Source: Candidatus Obscuribacter sp.
GTDB lineage: Bacteria; Cyanobacteriota; Vampirovibrionia; Obscuribacterales; Obscuribacteraceae
Direction: 5' to 3'
Assembly (NCBI GenBank): GCA_016712465.1
Contig: JADJQZ010000001.1
Coordinates: 4,836,001 to 4,900,000, forward strand
Length of the DNA stretch: 64,000 bases
Both the position numbers and the translations under genes were made by a program. The notes beneath the pieces are model-generated. The model saw only the letters and a list, made by a program, of their open reading frames with translations. It ran no database searches and was not told the origin of the DNA. Of the stretch, positions 54,029 through 61,978 are shown piece after piece (the first letter of the stretch is position 1; each line of letters opens with the position of its first letter).

Positions 54029-54826
54029 ATGTCGGACGAAAAGATCCTTCTTACAGAAAAGAAAAACGGCGTCGGAATCATCACCCTCAATCGCCCCGAT
54101 AAACTGAACGCCTTCAATGACGAGCTGACCTTTCAATTGCAAGACGCTCTCAAAGAAATGGAAAAAGACAAGGAAGTAAGAGCCATCGTCATTACCGGCG
54201 CCGGTCGCGGTTTCTGCTCAGGACAAGACCTGCAAAGCCGTTCCATCGCCCAGGAAATGGGACAGCGCCCTTCTCTTGGGGACAGCATCAAGCGCCGCTA
54301 CAATCCCATCGTGATCAAGCTGCGCCGCATTGAAAAACCCATCATCGCCGCCGTCAATGGTGTCGCTGCCGGTGCCGGGGCCTCCGTGGCCTTCGCCTGC
54401 GATTTCCGCATCGTCAATGAAAAAACCAATTTCATTCAGTCTTTCACAAAAGTCGGTCTCATCCCCGACTCCGGCGCCACCTTTGTGCTGCCGCGCTTGA
54501 TTGGTCTGACCAAAGCCTTTGAGCTAATGTTGAGCGCAGACAAACTCTCCGCCCAGGAAGCTCAGAACCTTGGCGTGGTGAACAAAATCGTCGCCGAAGA
54601 AGACCTCATGAAAGAAGCCATGGCTCTTGCCGAAAAACTGGCCATGGGTCCGACCAAGGCCTTCGGTCTCACCAAAAGAGCCGTCAACAAAGCCATCTTC
54701 GACGACCTGGAAGAACTCTTAGAATACGAAGCCGGACTGCAAGAAGTAGCCGGACGCTCCGACGATTTTCAGGAAGGCGTCAAAGCCTTCATTGAAAAGC
54801 GCCAGCCCCAGTACACAGGCAAGTAA
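54029..54826 (+). CDS. Enoyl-CoA hydratase/isomerase (PaaG-like)
   Basis: A 265-residue crotonase-fold enzyme of the PaaG branch, known to isomerise ring-1,2-epoxyphenylacetyl-CoA to the oxepin or to shift double bonds. Supporting motifs: GFCSGQDLQSR at the oxyanion hole, GVAAGAGASVAFACDFRI without the first Glu, and FIQSFTKVGLIPDSGATFVL, where PDSG is the PaaG signature. It ends a four-gene set (ligase, zinc-ribbon crotonase, hydratase, isomerase). No paaABCDE monooxygenase is in the window, so either it lies elsewhere or the pathway acts on a different acyl-CoA. Confidence 0.85.
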   Translation: MSDEKILLTEKKNGVGIITLNRPDKLNAFNDELTFQLQDALKEMEKDKEVRAIVITGAGRGFCSGQDLQSRSIAQEMGQRPSLGDSIKRRYNPIVIKLRRIEKPIIAAVNGVAAGAGASVAFACDFRIVNEKTNFIQSFTKVGLIPDSGATFVLPRLIGLTKAFELMLSADKLSAQEAQNLGVVNKIVAEEDLMKEAMALAEKLAMGPTKAFGLTKRAVNKAIFDDLEELLEYEAGLQEVAGRSDDFQEGVKAFIEKRQPQYTGK

Positions 54827-54855
54827 TCCTGAGAGAAGTGCCCAGGACTTAGCGC

Positions 54856-55662
54856 TCAAGAAAACAGCAGGGTGTCGAGACCTCTCACCAGACCTTTGAT
54901 AGAGGTGACGCGCCTGACAGCCAGCATAGTGCCGTCCACATAGGGGGCGGCACTTTTGCCTGCTTCATGCTTAATAATAAGCCTTTCTTCCGGCATAGAA
55001 AAAATGGACTCAAAGGCCAGCACATAACCGGGCAACCGCAGCGAATGCACAGGCGTACCCTTTATCTGCGCTCCTCTAGCCCCAGGCTCCCCCACTGTGG
55101 CAGAAACAGGAAAGAGCATCTGATTCTCGGCAACTGCCGCCAAAGCCTCAGCCAGTTCCCGTGCGGTGCCGCTGGGGGCATCAGGTTTTTCAGCATGGGA
55201 ATAGTCAATAATCTCTCTGTGGGGCAAATACTTGGCCGCCAGAAGGGAAAAGTGTTTTGCAAGAGCCGCCGTAATGGAAAAATTACCGCAGGCAATCAGA
55301 CCCACTCCCTTAGCCAGAGCCAAACTCTCAAGCTCGGCATAAGCTTCCTGACTCAAGCCGGAACTGCCCACCACGCAGTGCACACCCTGGTTAAGAGCCG
55401 CCTTCACATTGCCTTTCACCGCCTCGGCACTGGTGTAGTCGATATACACCGTCGGTGCACAAGCAAGTGCAGCTTCGACCGTATCGTATACCGGCACCGC
55501 GGACGGTGCCCCAGCAAAGCCGGGCAGTTGGCTCAAATTTTGCCCGGCATACTTACGCGAGAGACAAGAAACCAGCTCCATATCGGATGCAGCAAGAACC
55601 GCCTGAGCTACGGCTGAACCGGTCCAACCACTGACGCCACCAAGACAAATTTTCAAAGTCAC
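54856..55662 (-). CDS. dapB: 4-hydroxy-tetrahydrodipicolinate reductase (DapB-like)
   Basis: NAD(P)H-dependent reductase of lysine/diaminopimelate synthesis. The Rossmann start is KICLGGVSGWTGSAVAQAV; IDYTSAEAVKGNVKAAL and VVGSSGLSQEAYAEL follow the family order, and the substrate loop reads SHAEKPDAPSGTA. In the E. coli enzyme this loop has two adjacent histidines; here the first is Ser and the second His, while the Lys and the PSGTA are kept. Length 268 aa is normal. It converges with the PaaG-like gene 29 bases away. The replaced His makes a variant subgroup or an altered substrate possible, but the lysine pathway role is still the best guess. Confidence 0.8.
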   Translation of the reverse strand: MTLKICLGGVSGWTGSAVAQAVLAASDMELVSCLSRKYAGQNLSQLPGFAGAPSAVPVYDTVEAALACAPTVYIDYTSAEAVKGNVKAALNQGVHCVVGSSGLSQEAYAELESLALAKGVGLIACGNFSITAALAKHFSLLAAKYLPHREIIDYSHAEKPDAPSGTARELAEALAAVAENQMLFPVSATVGEPGARGAQIKGTPVHSLRLPGYVLAFESIFSMPEERLIIKHEAGKSAAPYVDGTMLAVRRVTSIKGLVRGLDTLLFS

Positions 55663-55948
55663 AATTTTCTCCAGAAGTCACAAGCCGGGAAACGAATCAA
55701 TAGAATGAGCATTCAGCGTAGGATGAGGAGGGAAACAACGGTCGTTTAAACTAACAGATACAGGGCAAGCTGATTGAAGAAATCTCCCGGATATCGAGCT
55801 AATGCAAATCAGAGCCTCACCAGACTCTCATTGCCATCTATAATACCCGACAACAATCCAGTCAGCCCAAAAGATGGGAGCCTACGCACATCGGTGCCTA
55901 TCGATTTGGAAGTCCGAGGAACATTTTGGGGCTGGCTGTTTCTAGCTG

Positions 55949-56422
55949 TCAATTCCGGGAAACCAGCTTTACATAGTCGTCGTAGGAAATCAACTCAAAG
56001 GCGTCCACCCGCTTGATAATCACAAACGAAGGCGCATTATCAAGCATATAGTAATGTCCTGCGATCAGAGGCTTTGGCGCGACCTGTTCTTCAAATCCTG
56101 GCGGGCAAATCCCATAAGTCAGAGAAAGAACCTTATCGTAATTGGGCTTAAGATCGCGATCCTTTCTCCAGATCTGCCACATGGTTCCGATCAGTCCAGG
56201 CTCAGAAGAACTTAACTCAGAAAAACTTATTCCCCGAAAGGGGGTTTGCTCATAGCTAATTGTATTCTGATCAAAAATTATCACCAGTCTCTTCTCAGTG
56301 TCACAGCGCACCGAGTACCTGATTGCATAAGGTGTCCATTCTGAAATGGATATGTATATGGCAACGAAAGCCAAAACAACTCCTACTGAAACCATACTCA
56401 GCTTCATGATCTGCCTGGTCAT
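55949..56422 (-). CDS. Unknown membrane-anchored small protein
   Basis: A 157-residue protein with one N-terminal membrane segment (about 6-25, KLSMVSVGVVLAFVAIYISI) and a soluble remainder with no recognised motif. It contains two well separated Cys (CDTEK, GICPPGF). Starts possible at 56422 (MTRQIM) or 56407 (MKLSM). It is the first gene of the accessory region and lies beside about 1.6 kb of decayed sequence. Confidence 0.55.
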   Translation of the reverse strand: MTRQIMKLSMVSVGVVLAFVAIYISISEWTPYAIRYSVRCDTEKRLVIIFDQNTISYEQTPFRGISFSELSSSEPGLIGTMWQIWRKDRDLKPNYDKVLSLTYGICPPGFEEQVAPKPLIAGHYYMLDNAPSFVIIKRVDAFELISYDDYVKLVSRN

Positions 56423-56579
56423 TCGTTATTAGCTCTTCCTTTTGCTCTACATTTACACATCTGCTTTATGTGCAGAGTTCCAAGAATGCACCGGTAACTT
56501 TGGATGGATCGACCTCGCACTGACCCAAAAATCGTTTGGTAACAGAATCACTGAAATTCCGTTCTTCACAGCGAGCGAA

Positions 56580-56705
56580 TTAACACCAAGAGAAACGCCT
56601 AGTAATCGTCAACGAACTAGCGCTGTACTCCAGAATCTCCCCGGTCTTCCCAAACCCATCATACACAAACTGACTATCATTCCCAATCCCGGGATAATTT
56701 ATCTT
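56580..56705 (-). pseudogene. RHS-repeat protein fragment
   Basis: About 41 codons ending in a stop read INYPGIGNDSQFVYDGFGKT followed by GEILEYSASSLTITRRFSW, the pattern of RHS/YD repeats (Y-D-G-x-G-[RK]). The upstream codons in the same frame are unrelated, so only a remnant of a large RHS or polymorphic-toxin gene remains. Confidence 0.55.
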
Positions 56706-57049
56706 TTCCACGAGGCAGTGAGAGACTCTGCCGTTAAGCGCAGACCTGGCGGAACTTTGCAGACGCGACCTTCTTGCCGGCACTCGCCGGTGTCGCCTTA
56801 GTGTAGGCAAGTTGCTCCAAAATCGAGCTACTGCTTCTTCTGTCTTCATTGAATGGTTCCAATTAGCTTAGCCAAATTGATACCCTCCCCACGCCCTGCC
56901 AGGAGCTAGAAGCCAGAGGTCGGGCTCCCATGACACTATATGCCCCGGCCGAGTACCCATGTAGCGGCAAGACATTCTGGAATTCGCTCTCAAATTGTGA
57001 ACCAGGAGCTACTGCTCCAGCACATCTCCAACCTGACACTGATTACTCT

Positions 57050-57205
57050 TCACCGATTCTTAATCAGAGGATCATTATCGGCTGCCATCAACGATAAGAG
57101 GCGCCTGGCCTTCTTTCGCGCTGCAGCCGGAGTAAGTGCACCATCCCTGCCAAGGGTCAGCCTTCGCGAAACACCATTGACTCTGCCTTCGACAATGTAT
57201 GTGTT
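57050..57205 (-). pseudogene. Tyrosine-integrase N-terminal fragment
   Basis: Minus-strand codons read TYIVEGRVNGVSRRLTLGRD then GALTPAAARKKARRLLSLMA, ending in a stop at 57050. This is the arm-type DNA-binding domain of phage/island integrases (the family with RVNGxxRRxTLGRxGxLTxxxARKxA). An in-frame stop lies a few codons upstream and the catalytic domain is missing, so it is a relic of a mobile element. Confidence 0.65.
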
Positions 57206-58060
57206 ACTACCTGGGAATTAAGGGGTACTTTGTAAAGCTATGTCGTCACTATGTCGACAACTTGATTCAAAAAGTGCTCAGAAGAATAGCATAACGCTCT
57301 CATTTCGGAGAACTGCCTGTTTCCAAACCAAACGTAACTTCTCAGGCGAAGAAATAGCCAGGCTTCGAACGACGCATGGTGGTGAAGCTGTTTAGTCCTT
57401 TACAAGACAGGGTTATAGCGGACCTAGTAGAGAACATCTGCTGCGAAAGTAGAGGACCAAATTAGAGATTCGAAACACGAACCCGCTGGCAGGGTCTCTG
57501 TGGCGCTTGCAATGGCTCGCCTGGGTAATCCTAGCTCAAGGCAAATTTCACCCCTGTTAAATTGACTTTCGAAGAGAATATCGGCAACCGTCTGGGATCT
57601 TGGAGCTAGAGCTTCACCAATGGCTCAGCAATATCAAGCTGACAATTGCTTCGCTCCGACCGCCGTCACGGCCCACGTCGTTCATCCAATATAGCAGTGG
57701 GGAACGGTCTTGCGCACTGGGAATTATCGCGGGTAGCAACTTGGTTTAAGTAGAGAATCAAGTCTTCGAGCTTCAGTCAATTAAAGCTGATCCAACTGAA
57801 CGTCCAACAATCACGCACTTTGAGAAGTCTGTTGCACTCTGTGCCCTTGGCACGAGTGCTCCCGGTCTTGAGAGACTCCTGAAAGTTATTGCCCGGCAAT
57901 AAGCCATGTCTACGCAGATATTCTCAGGCTGCTGGGTGCAGCTTCACTATTTCTTGCTTGAGTCGCTGGGTCTTTCGCTCAATATTGGCGACAAAGACAG
58001 CTGACAGGACATGCGGATCAGTGCGCTGGCGTCGATTGTTTAGGCCACAAACTTAGAGAG

Positions 58061-58405
58061 TTAAGGTGGAAATTCGCTGCTCACCTTTGATATATCAATG
58101 ATACCACTAATAGTATCAGCGTACGAATTGTCTTTCCTTAATTTCTTGCTGAGTTCTCCTCCCGGTCTTTTGAAAATGCTGTAGTTTGGCGCTGGCGGCT
58201 CCCACAGGAAGGAGGCGCCGCCAGGCGTACCTAACCCACCCTGAAAGGGCAGTCTGTGCTTGACCACGAAGTTAGACTGACCGGCAGCGGCGGCGTGCGT
58301 CCAGCCACGCTGTTGTCCTGCCGTGAGTTGCACGCCGTCGCTCCGGAGAGTTCGACAACGTAGTGTGTCAAGCACCATAAATAGGTCTGTCTTCATGTTC
58401 ATCAA
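58061..58405 (-). CDS. Third frame of the IS element (passenger or extension)
   Basis: A 114-residue frame whose ATG overlaps the OrfB stop (TGATG), so it may be translated by coupling. It has no recognised domain; GVQLTAGQQRGWTHAAAAGQ and PFQGGLGTPGGASF are its most distinctive parts. Ordinary IS3 elements end soon after OrfB, so these extra 340 bases inside the terminal repeats are unusual. In copy 2 the same frame is cut to 88 residues by loss of one A in a CAAAAG run. It may be non-coding sequence that happens to be open. Confidence 0.4.
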   Translation of the reverse strand: MMNMKTDLFMVLDTLRCRTLRSDGVQLTAGQQRGWTHAAAAGQSNFVVKHRLPFQGGLGTPGGASFLWEPPAPNYSIFKRPGGELSKKLRKDNSYADTISGIIDISKVSSEFPP

Positions 58406-59223
58406 GCTATTGCCTCTTGCTTGATTCCAAAGTGCACCTCCGCTGGAGTTCGGTAGTCCAGGGCTTGGTGTGGTCTCTGGTGGTTGTAGAAGTTAATCCA
58501 CCGTGCGATTGATTCCCTTGCTTGCTTGGTACTTTCGTACGCATGTAAGTAGACTTCTTCGTACTTTAGGCTGCGCCAGAACCTCTCAACAAAAATGTTG
58601 TCCAAATACCGCCCCTTCCCGTCCATGCTCATTTCAGCACCGGAGGCCAACACTGGTTTCACAAAGTCATCGCTCGTAAACTGGCTGCCCTGGTCCGTGT
58701 TAAAAATCTCTGGTGTGGCCTGTGCTAGCGCGTCCTCCAAGGCTTCCTTGCAGAACCCTGTCTCAAGAGAGTTAGATAGTCGCCAAGACAGTATGTACCG
58801 GCTATTCCAGTCGATTACGGCTACCAAGTACACGAATCCCTTTGCCATCGGAATGTAGGTAATGTCTGCGGCAAAAACCTGGTTCGGTCGCTCAATCTTC
58901 AAGCCCTTTAACAAGTATGGGAAGACCTTGTGTTCAGGATTTGCTTTACTCGTTCGCGGTTTCCGATACACAGCTTCTATTCCCATCAGCTTCATCAAGC
59001 GCCGCACTCGCTTGCGCGTCACCTGCTTGCCGGCGCGTTTCAGGCTCTCTCTGATACGCCGGGCCCCGAAGTACGGGCGGTCCATGAATATTTCGTCGAT
59101 CATCTTCATCAGTTCTAGCGTCTCCGCGGCCGGCTCTACCGCTTTGTAATAAAGCGTTGAGCGGTTCAAAGAAAGCAACTCGCATTGCTTCCTTACTGAC
59201 GGGGCTTCCACCTCCCTGTCCAA
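58402..59223 (-). CDS. IS3-family transposase OrfB (DDE integrase)
   Basis: A 273-residue rve-type transposase part. The HTH-like N-terminus CELLSLNRSTLYY precedes the DDE core: Asp in FAADITYIPM, Asp in FNTDQGSQFTS, and Glu in FVERFWRSLKYEEVYL, ending RPHQALDYRTPAEV. All catalytic residues are present. A TTG at 59223 opens the frame, but translation is more likely by -1 frameshifting from OrfA at the TTTTTTA heptamer (59268-59274), giving an OrfAB fusion as in other IS3 members. Confidence 0.92.
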   Translation of the reverse strand: MDREVEAPSVRKQCELLSLNRSTLYYKAVEPAAETLELMKMIDEIFMDRPYFGARRIRESLKRAGKQVTRKRVRRLMKLMGIEAVYRKPRTSKANPEHKVFPYLLKGLKIERPNQVFAADITYIPMAKGFVYLVAVIDWNSRYILSWRLSNSLETGFCKEALEDALAQATPEIFNTDQGSQFTSDDFVKPVLASGAEMSMDGKGRYLDNIFVERFWRSLKYEEVYLHAYESTKQARESIARWINFYNHQRPHQALDYRTPAEVHFGIKQEAIA

Positions 59224-59246
59224 CAGAGTTTGGCGCTCCTTCTTGC

Positions 59247-59531
59247 TTAACGCTTGAGCGCTTTGGATAAAAAATCCCGCTCCACCGTCAATTCGCCGAT
59301 CTTTGCATGCAGTTCCGTGATTGCTGCTTCGCTGATAGCCGCCTCCGGGCTATTCCCGCCCTCAAAGGCTGCGCTCGCATTGTCCAATAGCATCTTCTTC
59401 CACTGTGAGATCTGGTTGGGGTGCACTTCATACTTCGCCGCTAATTCAGCCAAGGTTCCCTCCTCGCGCACGGCTGCCAGCGCTACCTTGGCCTTAAACT
59501 CGGCTGTAAACTTCTTCCTTGATTTTTTCAT
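59247..59531 (-). CDS. IS3-family OrfA (HTH protein)
   Basis: A 94-residue protein, KKSRKKFTAEFKAKVALAAV at the N-terminus, LAELAAKYEVHPNQISQWKK as helix-turn-helix, then a leucine-rich coiled end (ITELHAKIGELTVERDFLSK). It binds the terminal repeats and is the N-terminal part of the OrfAB transposase. AAGGAG lies 10 bases before the ATG. Confidence 0.92.
   Translation of the reverse strand: MKKSRKKFTAEFKAKVALAAVREEGTLAELAAKYEVHPNQISQWKKMLLDNASAAFEGGNSPEAAISEAAITELHAKIGELTVERDFLSKALKR
59268..59274 (-). promoter_or_regulatory. -1 frameshift slippery heptamer of the IS
   Basis: On the minus strand the OrfA codons GAT TTT TTA give T-TTT-TTA in the phase needed for -1 slippage. After slipping, the ribosome would read ATC CAA AGC GCT and continue into OrfB without a stop. 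The same heptamer is at 60357-60363 in copy 2. Confidence 0.7.
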
Positions 59532-60101
59532 GGCCCTGCTACTCCTTGTTAACTCGATTATACGATTTATGGGGTAGCGAATTACACCTTAGTCACTGGC
59601 CTGAATTTTGGGATCCAGCTCTCAGTCTGCTCGGACTCCTGTCCACCATTGAACGAGAATACAAGGTGTCCTCAGGAAAAGATCGTCATGGCTGCAACAA
59701 GACCGTTGGACATCAGGGATGCCCTCCCTCTCCGATATCATGATAGCCAACCATTGAACCGGCTTTTATACCGTACTTTGCAACCTTGCCAACAACTTCG
59801 GCAGGATCAGATATCGCGTCCTGTGGATACTTCTGCAAGGAGCGCTTCACAATTTCAAGATCGTCATTCTCGAAAATCTTTCCCTTTGCGACGTCCCTTT
59901 TGCAAAATACTAACGCAATCTCCTCTTTAGATGCCTGTCCTGTGGCAGACTTCTCATGCATTGATGAATCGATTGTCTTGGACCAAGGTTGGACTGCAAT
60001 AACTATCCCAGAGCTGGATCCCAAAATTCAGGCCAGTGACTAAGGTGTAATTCGCTACCCCATAAATCGTATAATCGAGTTAACAAGGAGTAGCAGGGCC
60101 A

Positions 60102-60384
60102 TGAAAAAATCAAGGAAGAAGTTTACAGCCGAGTTTAAGCCAAGGTAGCGCTGGCAGCCGTGCGCGAGGAGGGAACCTTGGCTGAATTAGCGGCGAAGTA
60201 TGAAGTGCACCCCAACCAGATCTCACAGTGGAAGAAGATGCTATTGGACAATGCGAGCGCAGCCTTTGAGGGCGGGAATAGCCCGGAGGCGGCTATCAGC
60301 GAAGCAGCAATCACGGAACTGCATGCAAAGATCGGCGAATTGACGGTGGAGCGGGATTTTTTATCCAAAGCGCTCAAGCGTTAA
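60102..60384 (+). pseudogene. OrfA of IS copy 2, frameshifted
   Basis: The ATG at 60102 gives KKSRKKFTAEFK and then a stop because one G of the AAGGCC seen in copy 1 is absent. From 60160 the original frame resumes and runs to the normal end with the TTTTTTA slippery site intact. Confidence 0.88.
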
Positions 60385-60407
60385 GCAAGAAGGAGCGCCA
60401 AACTCTG

Positions 60408-61228
60408 TTGGACAGGGAGGTGGAAGCCCCGTCAGTAAGGAAGCAATGCGAGTTGCTTTCTTTGAACCGCTCAACGCTTTATTACAAAGCGGTAGAGCCG
60501 GCGCGGAGACGCTAGAACTGATGAAGATGATCGACGAAATATTCATGGACCGCCCGTACTTCAAAGGCCTGGCGTATCAGAGAGAGCCTGAAACGCGCCG
60601 GCAAGCAGGTGACGCGCAAGCGAGTGCGGCGCTTGATGAAGCTGATGGGAATAGAAGCTGTGTATCGGAAACCGCGAACGAGTAAAGCAAATCCTGAACA
60701 CAAGGTCTTCCCATACTTGTTAAAGGGCTTGAAGATTGAGCGACCGAACCAGGTTTTTGCCGCAGACATTACCTACATTCCGATGGCAAAGGGATTCGTG
60801 TACTTGGTAGCCGTAATCGACTGGAATAGCCGGTACATACTGTCTTGGCGACTATCTAACTCTCTTGAGACCGGGTTCTGCAAGGAAGCCTTGGAGGACG
60901 CGCTAGCACAGGCCACACCAGAGATTTTTAACACGGACCAGGGCAGCCAGTTTACGAGCGATGACTTTGTGAAACCAGTGTTGGCTCCGGTGCTGAAATG
61001 AGCATGGACGGGAAGGGGCGGTATTTGGACAACATTTTTGTTGAGAGGTTCTGGCGCAGCCTAAAGTACGAAGAAGTCTACTTACATGCGTACGAAAGTA
61101 CCAAGCAAGCAAGGGAATCAATCGCACGGTGGATTAACTTCTACAACCACCAGAGACCACACCAAGCCCTGGACTACCGAACTCCAGCGGAGGTGCACTT
61201 TGGAATCAAGCAAGAGGCAATAGCTTGA
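60408..61228 (+). pseudogene. OrfB of IS copy 2, multiply frameshifted
   Basis: Relative to copy 1 the frame is broken at a CCGGCCGCGG run (one C lost, near 60500), at TTCGGGGCCCGG (now TTCAAAGGCCTGG, near 60560), and at TTGGCCTCC (one C lost, near 60985). The DDE residues are still encoded in separate frames, so the decay is recent. Confidence 0.85.
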
Positions 61229-61491
61229 TGAACATGAAGACAGACCTATTTATGGTGCTTGACACACTACGTTGTCGAACTCTCCGGAGCGACGGCGTGC
61301 AACTCACGGCAGGACAACAGCGTGGCTGGACGCACGCCGCCGCTGCCGGTCAGTCTAACTTCGTGGTCAAGCACAGACTGCCCTTTCAGGGTGGGTTAGG
61401 TACGCCTGGCGGCGCCTCCTTCCTGTGGGAGCCGCCAGCGCCAAACTACAGCATTTTCAAAGACCGGGAGGAGAACTCAGCAAGAAATTAA
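61225..61491 (+). pseudogene. Third frame of IS copy 2, truncated
   Basis: Identical to the copy 1 frame until about residue 79, after which one missing A (CAAAG instead of CAAAAG) shifts it to an early stop at 88 residues. The ATG again overlaps the OrfB stop. Confidence 0.45.
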
Positions 61492-61747
61492 GGAAAGACA
61501 ATTCGTACGCTGATACTATTAGTGGTATCATTGATATATCAAAGGTGAGCAGCGAATTTCCACCTTAACTCTCTAAGTTTGTGGCCTAAACAATCGACGC
61601 CAGCGCACCCGGCAATAATTAAAGCGAGCACGGAAACCGCTGCGATGATTTTTTTGGGGGACATCAATTGAATCCTCTTTCAAATATCTACCTAACATAG
61701 GAACCAAACTCTGCTTGTCTGCATCAGTTTGATCTTTGTCGAGAAAC

Positions 61748-61978
61748 CTATCTGTGACAGGCCGAACACCAAATAGCATTACCACCGGGAACCGAAGCCC
61801 AAGGGTTCGGCACTTCCCCAAACGCAAGGTATGAATTGCCTACCTGCGGCGTGCTCATATTTGCACCATGGTTCATATCTACAAACGTAAATCCATTGCC
61901 GTGTGGAATCAAAGTCGCGCCAGGAACGGCACATCGTACATTCCAAACAAGTGGACCGCTCACTCTGTAAGAAGTCGT
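61748..61978 (-). pseudogene. Fragment of a secreted or pilus-type protein
   Basis: A frame of about 76 codons without a good start reads SGPLVWNVRCAVPGATLIPH then GNGFTFVDMNHGANMSTPQV and ends in CSACHR. A neighbouring frame in the same interval continues with RFLDKDQTDADKQSL, suggesting a frameshift. It lies just upstream of the split SAF gene on the same strand, so it may be part of the same former pilus or secretion locus. I do not recognise the family. Confidence 0.35.

Larger units (their letters stand above)
56423..58018. other. Decayed, gene-poor accessory segment
   Basis: About 1.6 kb without an intact gene. Minus-strand reading shows broken pieces: an RHS-repeat fragment (56580-56705), the arm-binding domain of an integrase (57050-57205) and other short open stretches interrupted by stops. 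It appears to be the remains of one or more integrated elements, ending at the target duplication of IS copy 1. No RNA gene or repeat array was seen. Confidence 0.6.
58022..59622 (-). mobile_element. IS3-family element, copy 1 (intact)
   Basis: A 1601-bp insertion sequence read on the minus strand: OrfA, OrfB joined by a -1 frameshift site, and a third short frame. The ends are imperfect inverted repeats of about 50 bp (AGAGCTGG at the OrfA end, TGCGCTGG at the other; both continue with AGGCCA and later TAAGGTG and AATTCGCT blocks). It is flanked by the 3-bp direct repeat CAG (58019-58021 and 59623-59625), the size made by the IS3 group. The longest element-internal difference from copy 2 is a handful of indels, so copy 2 is a recent derivative. 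Confidence 0.88.
57924..59671 (-). pseudogene. Unknown reading frame interrupted by IS copy 1
   Basis: If IS copy 1 and one CAG repeat are removed, minus-strand codons from 59671 join to those ending at 57924 in one frame: LVFSFNGGQESEQT continues DPHVLSAVFVANIERKTQRL and KQEIVKLHPAA, then TGA. The clean join supports the IS boundaries. I do not recognise the product, and no start codon is evident, so it was probably already decayed. Confidence 0.35.
60010..61607 (+). mobile_element. IS3-family element, copy 2 (frameshifted)
   Basis: A 1598-bp plus-strand copy, inverted relative to copy 1 and 387 bases away. It shares the terminal repeats and is flanked by CCC (60007-60009 and 61608-61610). 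Its OrfA loses one G in AAGGCC near 60138, OrfB has indels near 60500 and 60560 and lacks one C in TTGGCCTCC near 60985, and the third frame lacks one A near 61460. It cannot make transposase by itself unless these are sequencing errors. Confidence 0.88.
59713..61664 (-). pseudogene. SAF-domain protein gene split by IS copy 2
   Basis: The N-terminal 19 codons (61664-61608, MSPKKIIAAVSVLALIIAG; GAGGA 8 bases upstream) and the remaining codons (60006-59713) are separated by IS copy 2 with a CCC target duplication. Removing the IS and one CCC gives a continuous frame: one membrane anchor, a short linker, then a SAF domain, EEIALVFCKRDVAKGKIFEN followed by DDLEIVK and AVVGKVAKYG-like SAGS ending (EVVGKVAKYGIKAGSMVGYH). 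SAF domains occur in CpaB-type pilus and flagellar P-ring assembly proteins. The product of about 117 residues was intact before insertion. Confidence 0.75.

Noticed and set aside
57924..57926. In-frame UGA read as selenocysteine (HPAA-UGA-EYLRRHG)
   Set aside because: Despite selB in the window, the frame is decayed, has no start, is split by an IS, and no SECIS-like hairpin was seen.
60047..61561. Shorter IS with ends at the TGTAATTCGC and TGGAAATTCGC blocks
   Set aside because: Identity between the copies continues beyond these blocks on both sides, and only the outer boundaries give target duplications and restore the SAF frame.
58022..61607. Composite transposon formed by the two IS copies
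   Set aside because: Each copy has its own different 3-bp target duplication, and the 387 bases between them hold only fragments of pre-existing genes, so two separate insertions explain the layout.
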